Shown here piece after piece: positions 17,951-25,517 of a stretch of 64,000 nt of DNA. Under the pieces are notes generated by a model. That model searched no databases, was not told where the DNA came from, and saw only the letters and a list, made by a program, of their open reading frames with translations. The stretch covers positions 5,709,001 through 5,773,000 of the forward strand of contig NZ_JAPEPC010000001.1 of assembly GCF_026340465.1 (NCBI RefSeq), given 5' to 3'. Position numbers and translations under genes: made by a program. This stretch comes from Streptomyces sp. NBC_01306 (GTDB lineage: Bacteria; Actinomycetota; Actinomycetes; Streptomycetales; Streptomycetaceae). Positions within the stretch are counted from its first letter, which is position 1, and every line of letters begins with the position of its first letter.

Positions 17951-18052
17951 TGCCGCGGCAGGCAAGGTTTGCCCGTCAAGGAGCGGCGTTCGGTGCGGCG
18001 AGAGTGCGTGCCGGGCGTCGCGACGGGGCAAACGTTGCCTGCCGTGGCACTA
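17948..18052. mobile_element. 105-bp MITE-like inverted-repeat element between murD and ftsW
   Basis: The left end (17948-17977) and right end (about 18021-18052) are inverted repeats of roughly 30 bp with two mismatches and one single-base gap. Both begin TAGTGCC and continue through CGGCAGGCAA and GTTTGCC towards CGTC. The core between them is about 45 bp and GC-rich. CTAG flanks both sides (17947-17950 and 18050-18053), consistent with a TA target duplication as seen for IS630/Tc1-type elements that insert at CTAG. It carries no gene. A Shine-Dalgarno-bearing leader of about 80 bp then precedes ftsW. The mobile origin is inference; an RNA processing hairpin is the alternative. Confidence 0.65.
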
Positions 18053-18132
18053 GGAGCATGTCTCCTGGCCGGCCGTACGGCCCCGCGCCGGGACCCGGCA
18101 GAAGAAGCCGGGCACGAGTGGAGGGGACAGGC

Positions 18133-19461
18133 ATGCCGGTCAAGGACAGAGGCGGGCGTGGCGGTACGGGGACGGCGCGCCGCCCGTCCGCGGCCCGGCG
18201 CGGCTCCGCACCGCGCGGCGCGGGCGGCAGCCAGCTGCGCCGCACCTACGAGCAGGCGCGGAGCACCCTGGACCGCCCTCTGACGGCCTACTACCTGCTG
18301 GTGGGGTCGGCGCTCCTGATCACGGTGCTCGGCCTGGTGATGGTCTACTCCGCCTCGATGATCAAGGCGCTGGAGATCTCCGAACCCGGCTCCTTCTTCT
18401 TCCGTAAACAGCTCTTCGCCGCGGCACTCGGCGGCGGTCTCGCGTTCATCGCGACCCGGATGCCCGTCAAGCTGCACCGGGCCTTCGCCTACCCGCTGCT
18501 CGCGGCCACCGTCTTCCTGATGGTCCTCGTCCAGGTGCCGGGGATAGGGCGTTCGGTCAACGGCAACCAGAACTGGATCTCGCTGGGCGGCCCCTTCATG
18601 CTCCAGCCGAGCGAGTTCGGCAAGCTCGCCCTGATCCTGTGGGGCGCCGACCTGCTCGCCCGCAAGCAGGAGAAGAAGCTGCTCACGCAGTGGAAGCACA
18701 TGCTCGTGCCGCTCGTCCCCGTCGCCTTCATGCTGCTCGGACTGATCATGCTCGGCGGCGACATGGGCACGGCGATCATCCTCACCGCGATCCTGTTCGG
18801 GCTGCTGTGGCTCGCGGGAGCGCCCACCCGGATGTTCGCGATGGTGCTCGGTATCGCGGCGTTCATGACGTTCCTGCTGATCAAGACCAGCCCGAACCGG
18901 ATGGGCAGGCTCGCCTGCATCGGCGCGACCGACCCGGGCCCGCAGGACCAGTGCTGGCAGGCGGTGCACGGAATCTACGCGCTCGCGTCCGGCGGCTGGT
19001 TCGGATCCGGACTGGGTGCGAGTGTGGAGAAATGGGGCCAACTCCCCGAGCCCCACACCGACTTCATCTTCGCCGTCACCGGGGAGGAACTGGGCCTTGC
19101 GGGGACTCTGTCAGTACTCGGCCTCTTCGCGGCTCTAGGCTATGCGGGTATCCGCGTGGCCGGACGCACGGAGGACCCCTTCGTGAGGTACGCAGCGGGA
19201 GGTGTGACCACCTGGATCACGGTCCAGTCCGTGATCAACATCGGTGCGGTGCTCGGTCTGCTGCCGATCGCCGGTGTCCCGCTCCCGCTGTTCTCCTACG
19301 GGGGCTCCGCCCTGCTGCCGACCATGTTCGCCGTCGGGCTGCTGATCGCCTTTGCGCGGTCGGACCCCGCAGCGAGAACGGCTCTGGCCTTGCGGAGGCC
19401 CGGGGTGAGATGGAAGTCGATGAGACGGCGCGTCAAGAAGCGTCCGTCCGGAGAGCGGTGA
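18133..19461 (+). CDS. ftsW: lipid II-polymerising SEDS glycosyltransferase FtsW
   Basis: 442 aa from the ATG at 18133, with GGAGGGG upstream. A basic disordered N-terminus of about 45 residues precedes ten membrane helices. SEDS hallmarks: GLVMVYSAS, GNQNWISLGGPFMLQPSEFGKLALI, GGDMGTAIIL, GGWFGSGLGASVEKWGQLPEPHTDFIFAVTGEELG, and a C-terminal FSYGGSALLPTMFAVGLL. It polymerises septal glycan with FtsI as partner. The element at 17948-18052 sits between it and murD, so ftsW may depend partly on its own promoter. Confidence 0.95.
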   Translation: MPVKDRGGRGGTGTARRPSAARRGSAPRGAGGSQLRRTYEQARSTLDRPLTAYYLLVGSALLITVLGLVMVYSASMIKALEISEPGSFFFRKQLFAAALGGGLAFIATRMPVKLHRAFAYPLLAATVFLMVLVQVPGIGRSVNGNQNWISLGGPFMLQPSEFGKLALILWGADLLARKQEKKLLTQWKHMLVPLVPVAFMLLGLIMLGGDMGTAIILTAILFGLLWLAGAPTRMFAMVLGIAAFMTFLLIKTSPNRMGRLACIGATDPGPQDQCWQAVHGIYALASGGWFGSGLGASVEKWGQLPEPHTDFIFAVTGEELGLAGTLSVLGLFAALGYAGIRVAGRTEDPFVRYAAGGVTTWITVQSVINIGAVLGLLPIAGVPLPLFSYGGSALLPTMFAVGLLIAFARSDPAARTALALRRPGVRWKSMRRRVKKRPSGER

Positions 19462-19467
19462 ATTTCG

Positions 19468-20562
19468 GTGCATGTCGTACTCGCCGGCGGGGGGACCGCC
19501 GGCCACATCGAGCCGGCGCTCGCCCTTGCGGATGCCCTGCGCAGGCAGGACCCGGCCGTGGGCATCACGGCCCTCGGCACGGAGCGCGGACTCGAAACCC
19601 GCCTCGTGCCCGAACGGGGTTACGAGTTGGGGCTCATCCCCGCCGTACCACTGCCCCGCAGGCCCACGCCTGAGCTGATCACCGTCCCCGGACGGCTGCG
19701 CGGGACGATCAAGGCCGCCGAGCAGATCCTGGAGCGGACCAGGGCCGACTGCGTCGTCGGCTTCGGCGGCTATGTGGCACTGCCCGGCTATCTCGCGGCC
19801 AAGCGGCTCGGGGTGCCGATCATCGTCCACGAGGCCAACGCAAGACCGGGGCTCGCCAACAAGATCGGCTCCCGGTACGCGGCCGCCGTGGCCGTCTCCA
19901 CCCCGGACAGCAAGCTCCGCGGCGCCCGCTACATCGGCATCCCGCTGCGCCGCACCATCGCCGTCCTCGACCGGGCCAAGGTCCGCCCCGAGGCGCGGGC
20001 CGCCTTCGGGCTCGACCCCAACCTGCCGACGCTGCTGGTCTCCGGCGGCTCGCAGGGGGCCCGCCGCCTCAATGAGGTGGTCCAGCAGGTCGCCCCGGTG
20101 CTCCAGCGCTCCGGGATCCAGATCCTGCACGTGGTCGGCCCGAAGAACGAACTGCCGCGTGTCGACAACATGCCCGGAATGCCGCCCTACCTCCCGGTAC
20201 CGTACGTGGACCGGATGGACCTCGCGTACGCCGCGGCCGACATGATGCTCTGCCGCGCGGGCGCGATGACCGTGGCCGAACTCTCCGCCGTCGGGCTGCC
20301 CGCCGCCTATGTGCCGTTGCCGATCGGGAACGGCGAACAGCGGCTCAACGCCCAGCCGGTGGTCAACGCGGGCGGCGGCCTGCTGGTGGACGACGCTCAG
20401 CTGACCCCCGAGTGGGTGCAGGGCAACGTCCTGCCGGTTCTCGCCGATCCGCACCGGCTGTTCGAGATGTCCCGCGCCGCCGCCGAGTTCGGCCGCCGGG
20501 ATGCCGATGATCTGCTTGTCGGCATGGTGTACGAGGCGATTGCGGCGCGCCGCCAGGCGTGA
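19468..20562 (+). CDS. murG: UDP-GlcNAc:lipid I N-acetylglucosaminyltransferase MurG
   Basis: 364 aa, GTG start 6 nt after ftsW. GT-B fold: GGGTAGHIEPALALA (about residues 7-21), the second glycine loop region GFGGYVALPGYLAAKRLGVPIIVHEAN, the linker SGGSQGARRLNE and the UDP-GlcNAc site GAMTVAELSAVGLPAAYVPLP...NGEQ. It makes lipid II on the inner face of the membrane. In many bacteria murC follows; here ftsQ follows directly with a GTGA-like junction. Confidence 0.96.
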   Translation: MHVVLAGGGTAGHIEPALALADALRRQDPAVGITALGTERGLETRLVPERGYELGLIPAVPLPRRPTPELITVPGRLRGTIKAAEQILERTRADCVVGFGGYVALPGYLAAKRLGVPIIVHEANARPGLANKIGSRYAAAVAVSTPDSKLRGARYIGIPLRRTIAVLDRAKVRPEARAAFGLDPNLPTLLVSGGSQGARRLNEVVQQVAPVLQRSGIQILHVVGPKNELPRVDNMPGMPPYLPVPYVDRMDLAYAAADMMLCRAGAMTVAELSAVGLPAAYVPLPIGNGEQRLNAQPVVNAGGGLLVDDAQLTPEWVQGNVLPVLADPHRLFEMSRAAAEFGRRDADDLLVGMVYEAIAARRQA

Positions 20563-20579
20563 CGCCCGAAGGAGCGAGC

Positions 20580-21386
20580 GTGGCCGGACCGACGACCGCA
20601 CAGCGCGGTGAGCGCCATCCAGCGGCGGAGTCCGGCCGCGGCCGCCCCAAGGGGCAGGGGAAGCCCCCCGGCCGCCTCCGGCCGCGCGGCAGGCGGCTGG
20701 TGATCCTGGTGCTTGTCGTCCTGTTGCTTCTGCTGGGCGGCAGTATTTGGGCGCTCTATGGCTCTTCCTGGCTGCGGGTGGAGCATATTCGGACCACGGG
20801 GATGCGGGTTCTGACCCGGGACCAGGTGGAGTCGGCCGCGGCCGTTCCGATCGGCGATCCGCTGATTTCTATCGATACGGATGCGATGGAGAACCGGCTT
20901 CGGACGAAATTGCCCCGAATCGACTCGGTGGTTGTCGCCCGTTCATGGCCGCACGGCATCAGCTTGAAAGTAACCGAGCGAAAGCCGGTACTGCTCATGA
21001 AGTCGGGCGGTAAGTTCACAGAAGTGGACGCGAAGGGCGTGCGTTTCGCCACAGTGGAAAGCGCCCCCCGTGGAGTGCCGGTCCTTGAATTGACTGCCGG
21101 TCAGTCACCGAGTCTCCGCCGCTTCGGTGCGGACCGGCTGCGGGTCGAGGCGGTCCGGGTCGCCGGAGAACTTCCTTCCGCTGTCGCCCGGGACACCCTT
21201 TTCGTCCGGGTCAGTTCATACGACTCCATCTCGCTGGAGCTGACCGGGCACCGCACGGTGGCCTGGGGGAGCAGCGAGTTCGGCGCGGCCAAGGCGCGCG
21301 CGCTCACCGCGCTGACGAAAGCAGCCCCCAAGGCGGCGCACTTCGACGTGAGCGCCCCCACCGCCCCTGCGGTGTCAGGGAGTTGA
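20580..21386 (+). CDS. ftsQ: cell division protein FtsQ/DivIB
   Basis: 268 aa from the GTG at 20580, chosen for AAGGAG 7 nt upstream; a GTG at 20559 overlapping murG is the alternative. A basic, Pro/Gly-rich cytoplasmic head (about 39 residues) is followed by one transmembrane helix (about 40-60), then a POTRA domain starting WLRVEHIRTTGMRVLT and the FtsQ beta domain ending near PKAAHFDVSAP. It links FtsL/DivIC to the divisome. Base composition between about 20740 and 21100 is noticeably less GC-biased than its neighbours. Confidence 0.9.
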   Translation: MAGPTTAQRGERHPAAESGRGRPKGQGKPPGRLRPRGRRLVILVLVVLLLLLGGSIWALYGSSWLRVEHIRTTGMRVLTRDQVESAAAVPIGDPLISIDTDAMENRLRTKLPRIDSVVVARSWPHGISLKVTERKPVLLMKSGGKFTEVDAKGVRFATVESAPRGVPVLELTAGQSPSLRRFGADRLRVEAVRVAGELPSAVARDTLFVRVSSYDSISLELTGHRTVAWGSSEFGAAKARALTALTKAAPKAAHFDVSAPTAPAVSGS

Positions 21387-21660
21387 CGCACATCCTTGCT
21401 GGCCAGCACCCTGGTTGGTCAGCGCAACGGCTGATCACATAGGGTGAAAAGAAAAACGGGAGGTTCGGCGTGTTCATTGAACGTGCGCCACTTGTCGACT
21501 TAGTGTCCTGTTCGGAGAGTCCAAGGAGCAGACACACTGGTAACCCTGAACTTCACAGTTAGGGTTCGGGTCGGCGTTCGGACCGTCCCATCGGCATCCG
21601 TCGTCGCGACGCGGCAAGCGCGCAGCGGCGACACGTAACTCGAGGCGAGAGGCCTTCGAC
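21387..21660 (+). promoter_or_regulatory. ftsQ-ftsZ intergenic regulatory region
   Basis: This 274-bp gap is AT-richer than its surroundings. In Streptomyces coelicolor the equivalent gap carries several ftsZ promoters, one developmentally controlled. Visible here: TTGACG at the ftsQ end (21383-21388); GTGTC at 21503-21507 and GACAC at 21531-21535, matching the WhiA core motif GACAC in both orientations; and an inverted repeat at 21542-21566 (AACCCTGAACT / AGTTAGGGTT, one bulged base). Exact promoters cannot be fixed by eye. Confidence 0.6.
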
Positions 21661-22869
21661 GTGGCAGCACCGCAGAACTACCTCGCAGTCATCAAGGTCA
21701 TCGGTGTCGGCGGCGGTGGTGTCAATGCCATCAACCGAATGATCGAGGTCGGCCTCAAGGGCGTCGAGTTCATCGCGATCAACACCGACGCACAGGCCCT
21801 GTTGATGAGCGACGCCGACGTCAAGCTCGACGTCGGCCGTGAACTGACCCGCGGCCTCGGCGCCGGGGCCAACCCGGCAGTCGGGCGCAAGGCGGCAGAG
21901 GACCACCGTGAGGAGATCGAGGAGGTCCTCAAGGGGGCCGACATGGTCTTCGTCACCGCAGGAGAAGGCGGCGGCACCGGCACCGGCGGCGCACCCGTCG
22001 TCGCCAACATCGCCCGTTCACTGGGCGCACTCACCATCGGCGTGGTCACCCGTCCCTTCACCTTCGAGGGGCGGCGCCGCGCCAATCAGGCGGAGGACGG
22101 CATCGCCGAACTCCGCGAAGAGGTCGACACCCTCATCGTCATCCCCAACGACCGCCTGCTGTCCATCTCGGACCGCCAGGTCAGCGTCCTCGATGCCTTC
22201 AAGTCGGCGGACCAGGTCCTGCTGTCGGGTGTCCAGGGCATCACCGATCTGATCACCACACCGGGCCTGATCAACCTCGACTTCGCCGACGTCAAGTCCG
22301 TGATGTCCGAGGCCGGATCGGCGCTCATGGGGATCGGCTCGGCCCGCGGCGACGACCGCGCGGTGGCCGCGGCAGAGATGGCGATCTCCTCGCCACTGCT
22401 CGAAGCGTCCATCGACGGCGCACGCGGGGTGCTGCTCTCCATCTCCGGCGGTTCGGACCTCGGTCTCTTCGAGATCAACGAGGCCGCACAGCTGGTCAGC
22501 GAGGCGGCCCACCCCGAGGCCAACATCATCTTCGGCGCCGTCATCGACGACGCGCTCGGTGACGAGGTGCGGGTGACGGTCATCGCGGCCGGCTTCGACG
22601 GCGGACAGCCGCCGACCCGCCGGGAGAGCGCCACGGGTTCCGGCACCGCCAAGCGCGAGGAGCCCGTTCCGGTACGGGCCGCGGAGACGCCCCGTTCGCT
22701 CGGCGGTCTCGGTGCGGTCACCCAGCGCGAGGAGACTCCGGCACCGGCCGACACGGAGCGTGTGAACGAGGCCCCGGCAGCGCCGGTCGCCCCGCCGCAG
22801 GTCCCGCCGGCCCGTCCGTACCAGGACAGCCAGGCCGAAGAGCTGGACGTACCGGACTTCTTGAAGTGA
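21661..22869 (+). CDS. ftsZ: cell division tubulin FtsZ
   Basis: 402 aa, GTG start. GTPase signature GEGGGTGTGGAPVVA (glycine loop about residues 102-109), N-terminal KVIGVGGGGVNAINRM, and the T7 synergy loop NLDFADVKSVM. A 65-residue variable linker leads to the conserved C-terminal peptide ELDVPDFLK, which binds SepF. FtsZ forms the vegetative Z-rings and the sporulation ladders. It overlaps pgeF by 4 nt. Confidence 0.98.
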   Translation: MAAPQNYLAVIKVIGVGGGGVNAINRMIEVGLKGVEFIAINTDAQALLMSDADVKLDVGRELTRGLGAGANPAVGRKAAEDHREEIEEVLKGADMVFVTAGEGGGTGTGGAPVVANIARSLGALTIGVVTRPFTFEGRRRANQAEDGIAELREEVDTLIVIPNDRLLSISDRQVSVLDAFKSADQVLLSGVQGITDLITTPGLINLDFADVKSVMSEAGSALMGIGSARGDDRAVAAAEMAISSPLLEASIDGARGVLLSISGGSDLGLFEINEAAQLVSEAAHPEANIIFGAVIDDALGDEVRVTVIAAGFDGGQPPTRRESATGSGTAKREEPVPVRAAETPRSLGGLGAVTQREETPAPADTERVNEAPAAPVAPPQVPPARPYQDSQAEELDVPDFLK

Positions 22870-23630
22870 TGCGGCGTCCCATAACCGCGTACGACACCGC
22901 GATGTCTACGAACGGCGCGCACTTCGCTTTCACCGACAGGTGGGGCGGGGTGAGCGCCGTTCCGTACGATGAGCTCAATCTCGGCGGAGCGGTCGGCGAC
23001 GACCCGGCCGCGGTCGTGACGAACCGTGAACTCGCGGCGCGCTCGCTGGGCATCGACCCGGCGCGGGTCGTCTGGATGAACCAGGTGCACGGGCGCGAGG
23101 TCGCCGTGGTCGACGGCCCCTGGGCACAAACACTCGGCGACGGTGCGGAAATCCCCGCCACCGATGCCGTCGTGACAGCCCGCCGGGGGGTCCCGCTGGC
23201 GGTGCTCACCGCCGACTGCGTCCCCGTACTGCTCGCCGACCCGGTCGCGGGGGTGGTGGCCGCGGCGCACGCGGGCCGTCCCGGGCTTGTCGCCGGGGTG
23301 GTCCCCGCCGCGGTCGGCGCGATGGTGTCGCTCGGCGCCGACCCCGCACGGATCACGGCCCGCACCGGCCCCGCCGTCTGCGGCCGTTGCTACGAAGTGC
23401 CCGCCGATATGCGGGCCGAGGTCGCACGGACCGTTCCCGAAGCCTGGTCGGAGACGAGCTGGTCCACACCGGCGGTGGATGTCACCGCAGGAGTGCTCGC
23501 CCAGCTGTCGGCGCTCGGCGTCGCGGACCGGCAGCACTCGCCGGTCTGCACTCTGGAATCGACCGACCACTTCTCCTACCGTCGCGACCGCACCACCGGG
23601 CGGCTCGCCGGATATGTCTGGCTGGACTGA
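22866..23630 (+). CDS. pgeF: peptidoglycan editing factor PgeF (YfiH/laccase-domain)
   Basis: 254 aa. The start is GTG at 22866 (GTGA overlap with ftsZ) or the ATG immediately after. The DUF152/YfiH metal-site motifs are present: MNQVHG (His), LTADCVPVLLADP (Cys), AAHAGRPGLVAGVV (His). E. coli PgeF removes L-Ser-containing muropeptide precursors, and other members act as purine nucleosidases. Position directly after ftsZ is standard in actinobacteria and firmicutes. Confidence 0.9.
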   Translation: MMRRPITAYDTAMSTNGAHFAFTDRWGGVSAVPYDELNLGGAVGDDPAAVVTNRELAARSLGIDPARVVWMNQVHGREVAVVDGPWAQTLGDGAEIPATDAVVTARRGVPLAVLTADCVPVLLADPVAGVVAAAHAGRPGLVAGVVPAAVGAMVSLGADPARITARTGPAVCGRCYEVPADMRAEVARTVPEAWSETSWSTPAVDVTAGVLAQLSALGVADRQHSPVCTLESTDHFSYRRDRTTGRLAGYVWLD

Positions 23631-23636
23631 TAGGGC

Positions 23637-24356
23637 ATGACGGACCGTAAGCGTGAACTCACCGCAAACCTGGCCCGCGTGGAGGAACGTATCGCTTCCG
23701 CGTGCGCGTCCGCCGGGCGCGAGCGGGAGGAGGTGACCCTGATCGTGGTCACCAAGACGTATCCCGCGAGCGATGTGCGACTTCTCTCGGAACTCGGCGT
23801 ACGGCAGGTCGCGGAGAACCGCGACCAGGACGCGGCGCCCAAGGCCGCCGAGTGTGCGGATCTGTCGCTTTCCTGGCACTTTGTCGGTCAGCTTCAGACG
23901 AACAAGGTCCGCTCTGTGGCGAGTTATGCCGATGTAGTGCAGTCGGTGGACCGGGCCAGACTTGTTACATCTCTCTCAACCGCCGCCGTCCGGGCGGACC
24001 GTGAACTGGGCTGCCTGGTTCAGGTCGCGCTCGACGCGGAGGCCGGCGGGCGGGGTGAGCGGGGCGGCGTCGCACCCGACGGCGTCGGCGAGTTGGCCGA
24101 TTCGGTGGCCGCCGCGCCAGGACTGCGGCTCGACGGGCTGATGACCGTCGCACCGCTGGCCGGACCGTACGCGGGACGGCAACAGGCGGCGTTCGAGCGG
24201 CTGATGGAAATCTCATCCCGCCTGCGCGCGACCCATCCTGCTGCCAACATGGTGTCAGCAGGGATGAGTACGGACCTCGAAGAGGCAGTGAAGGCGGGTG
24301 CGACACATGTCCGCGTCGGCACTGCGGTACTCGGCGTCCGTCCCCCGCTCGGGTAA
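23637..24356 (+). CDS. YggS/PLPBP family pyridoxal phosphate homeostasis protein
   Basis: 239 aa, ATG 6 nt after pgeF. Alanine-racemase-like N-terminal barrel only: TLIVVTKTYPASDVRLL contains the PLP lysine (VTKT, about residue 38). VAENRDQDAAPKA, WHFVGQLQTNKV and SAGMSTDLEEAVKAGATHVRVGTAVLG follow the family pattern; the usual GENRVQE reads AENRDQD. It buffers cytosolic PLP. It is the conserved neighbour of sepF. Confidence 0.9.
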   Translation: MTDRKRELTANLARVEERIASACASAGREREEVTLIVVTKTYPASDVRLLSELGVRQVAENRDQDAAPKAAECADLSLSWHFVGQLQTNKVRSVASYADVVQSVDRARLVTSLSTAAVRADRELGCLVQVALDAEAGGRGERGGVAPDGVGELADSVAAAPGLRLDGLMTVAPLAGPYAGRQQAAFERLMEISSRLRATHPAANMVSAGMSTDLEEAVKAGATHVRVGTAVLGVRPPLG

Positions 24357-24398
24357 CGTCGCGAAGCAAGTCGGACCACAGCAGAAAATATGGTCATT

Positions 24399-24414
24399 CC
24401 CGCCGATCGGCGGG
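24399..24414. repeat. 16-bp perfect palindrome upstream of sepF
   Basis: CCCGCCGATCGGCGGG is fully self-complementary and sits 83 bp before the sepF start, in the 140-bp gap after yggS. An AT-richer stretch (CAGAAAATATGGTC) precedes it. It could be an operator, but no regulator can be named. Confidence 0.45.
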
Positions 24415-24496
24415 CAGACCCAGTGGATCGCGGGCACTTGGTGACGCTGCGAAATTGGCACAAGGGCGATCCACCACAGAGCGGAGGACTCAGAGC

Positions 24497-25111
24497 ATGG
24501 CCGGCGCGATGCGCAAGATGGCGGTCTACCTCGGCCTCGTGGAGGACGATGGGTACGACGGCCCGGGGTTCGACCCCGATGACGAGTTCGAACCCGAGCC
24601 CGAGCCCGAGAGGGACCGACGGCGACACCAACCTCCGCATCAGTCGCACCAGTCCCAGCAGGACGAACCGGTGCGAATGGTGCAACCGCCCGCCCAGCGC
24701 GAGCCTGTTGCGCTACCGGCGGAAAGCGGACGACCCGCCCGAATCGCCCCCGTGGCGTCCATCACACCTGAACGCCCGAGTATGGAGAAGAACGCCCCGG
24801 TGATCATGCCCAAGGTTGTGTCCGAGCGGGAGCCCTACCGCATCACCACGCTGCACCCCCGGACCTACAACGAGGCCCGTACCATCGGGGAACACTTCCG
24901 TGAGGGCACTCCGGTGATCATGAATCTGACCGAGATGGATGACACGGATGCGAAGCGACTTGTCGACTTTGCCGCAGGACTTGTCTTCGGTCTGCATGGC
25001 AGCATTGAGCGGGTGACGCAGAAGGTGTTCCTGTTGTCGCCTGCTAACGTCGATGTCACGGCGGAGGACAAGGCCCGTATCGCAGAGGGCGGTTTCTTCA
25101 ACCAGAGCTGA
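24497..25111 (+). CDS. sepF: cell division protein SepF
   Basis: 204 aa from the ATG at 24497 with GGAGGA upstream. The N-terminal GAMRKMAVYLGLVEDD is the amphipathic membrane anchor. An acidic then His/Gln-rich linker follows, and the C-terminal globular domain begins near EPYRITTLHPRTYNEAR with VIMNLTEMDDTDAKRLVDFAAGLVFGLHG. SepF binds the FtsZ C-terminus and tethers it to the membrane, replacing FtsA, which is absent here. Confidence 0.94.
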   Translation: MAGAMRKMAVYLGLVEDDGYDGPGFDPDDEFEPEPEPERDRRRHQPPHQSHQSQQDEPVRMVQPPAQREPVALPAESGRPARIAPVASITPERPSMEKNAPVIMPKVVSEREPYRITTLHPRTYNEARTIGEHFREGTPVIMNLTEMDDTDAKRLVDFAAGLVFGLHGSIERVTQKVFLLSPANVDVTAEDKARIAEGGFFNQS

Positions 25112-25183
25112 GAACGAGACACCGGGTACAACCCCGGCCGGGAGGCCGGAAGACGAGAACGTCAGGGGAGAGGGAAGCGTTAG

Positions 25184-25468
25184 ATGGGCATCGCATTGGA
25201 TGTGGTCTACATCGCGCTGATGTGTTTCCTCATCGTGTTGATCTTCCGGCTTGTCATGGACTACGTCTTCCAGTTCGCCCGTTCATGGCAACCTGGCAAG
25301 GCGATGGTGGTCGTTCTGGAGGCCACTTACACTGTCACCGATCCACCGCTCAAGCTTCTGCGGCGGTTCATTCCGCCGCTGCGTCTCGGGGGCGTGGCAC
25401 TCGACCTGTCCTTCTTCGTTCTGATGATCATCGTCTACATCCTGATCAGCATTGTGAGCCGGGTGTGA
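25184..25468 (+). CDS. YggT family membrane protein
   Basis: 94 aa, ATG with AGGGGAGAGGG upstream. Two hydrophobic segments at the N-terminus (VVYIALMCFLIVLIFRLVMDYVF) and C-terminus (LDLSFFVLMIIVYILISIVS) flank the family motif VTDPPLKLLRRFIPPLRLGGVALDLS. The role is not settled, but its place between sepF and divIVA is conserved across Gram-positives and suggests envelope or division work. Confidence 0.9.
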   Translation: MGIALDVVYIALMCFLIVLIFRLVMDYVFQFARSWQPGKAMVVVLEATYTVTDPPLKLLRRFIPPLRLGGVALDLSFFVLMIIVYILISIVSRV

Positions 25469-25517
25469 ACGATTCGGTCCTGCCGACTGCCGACGACTAC
25501 GTAGAGGTGAAGAAGAG

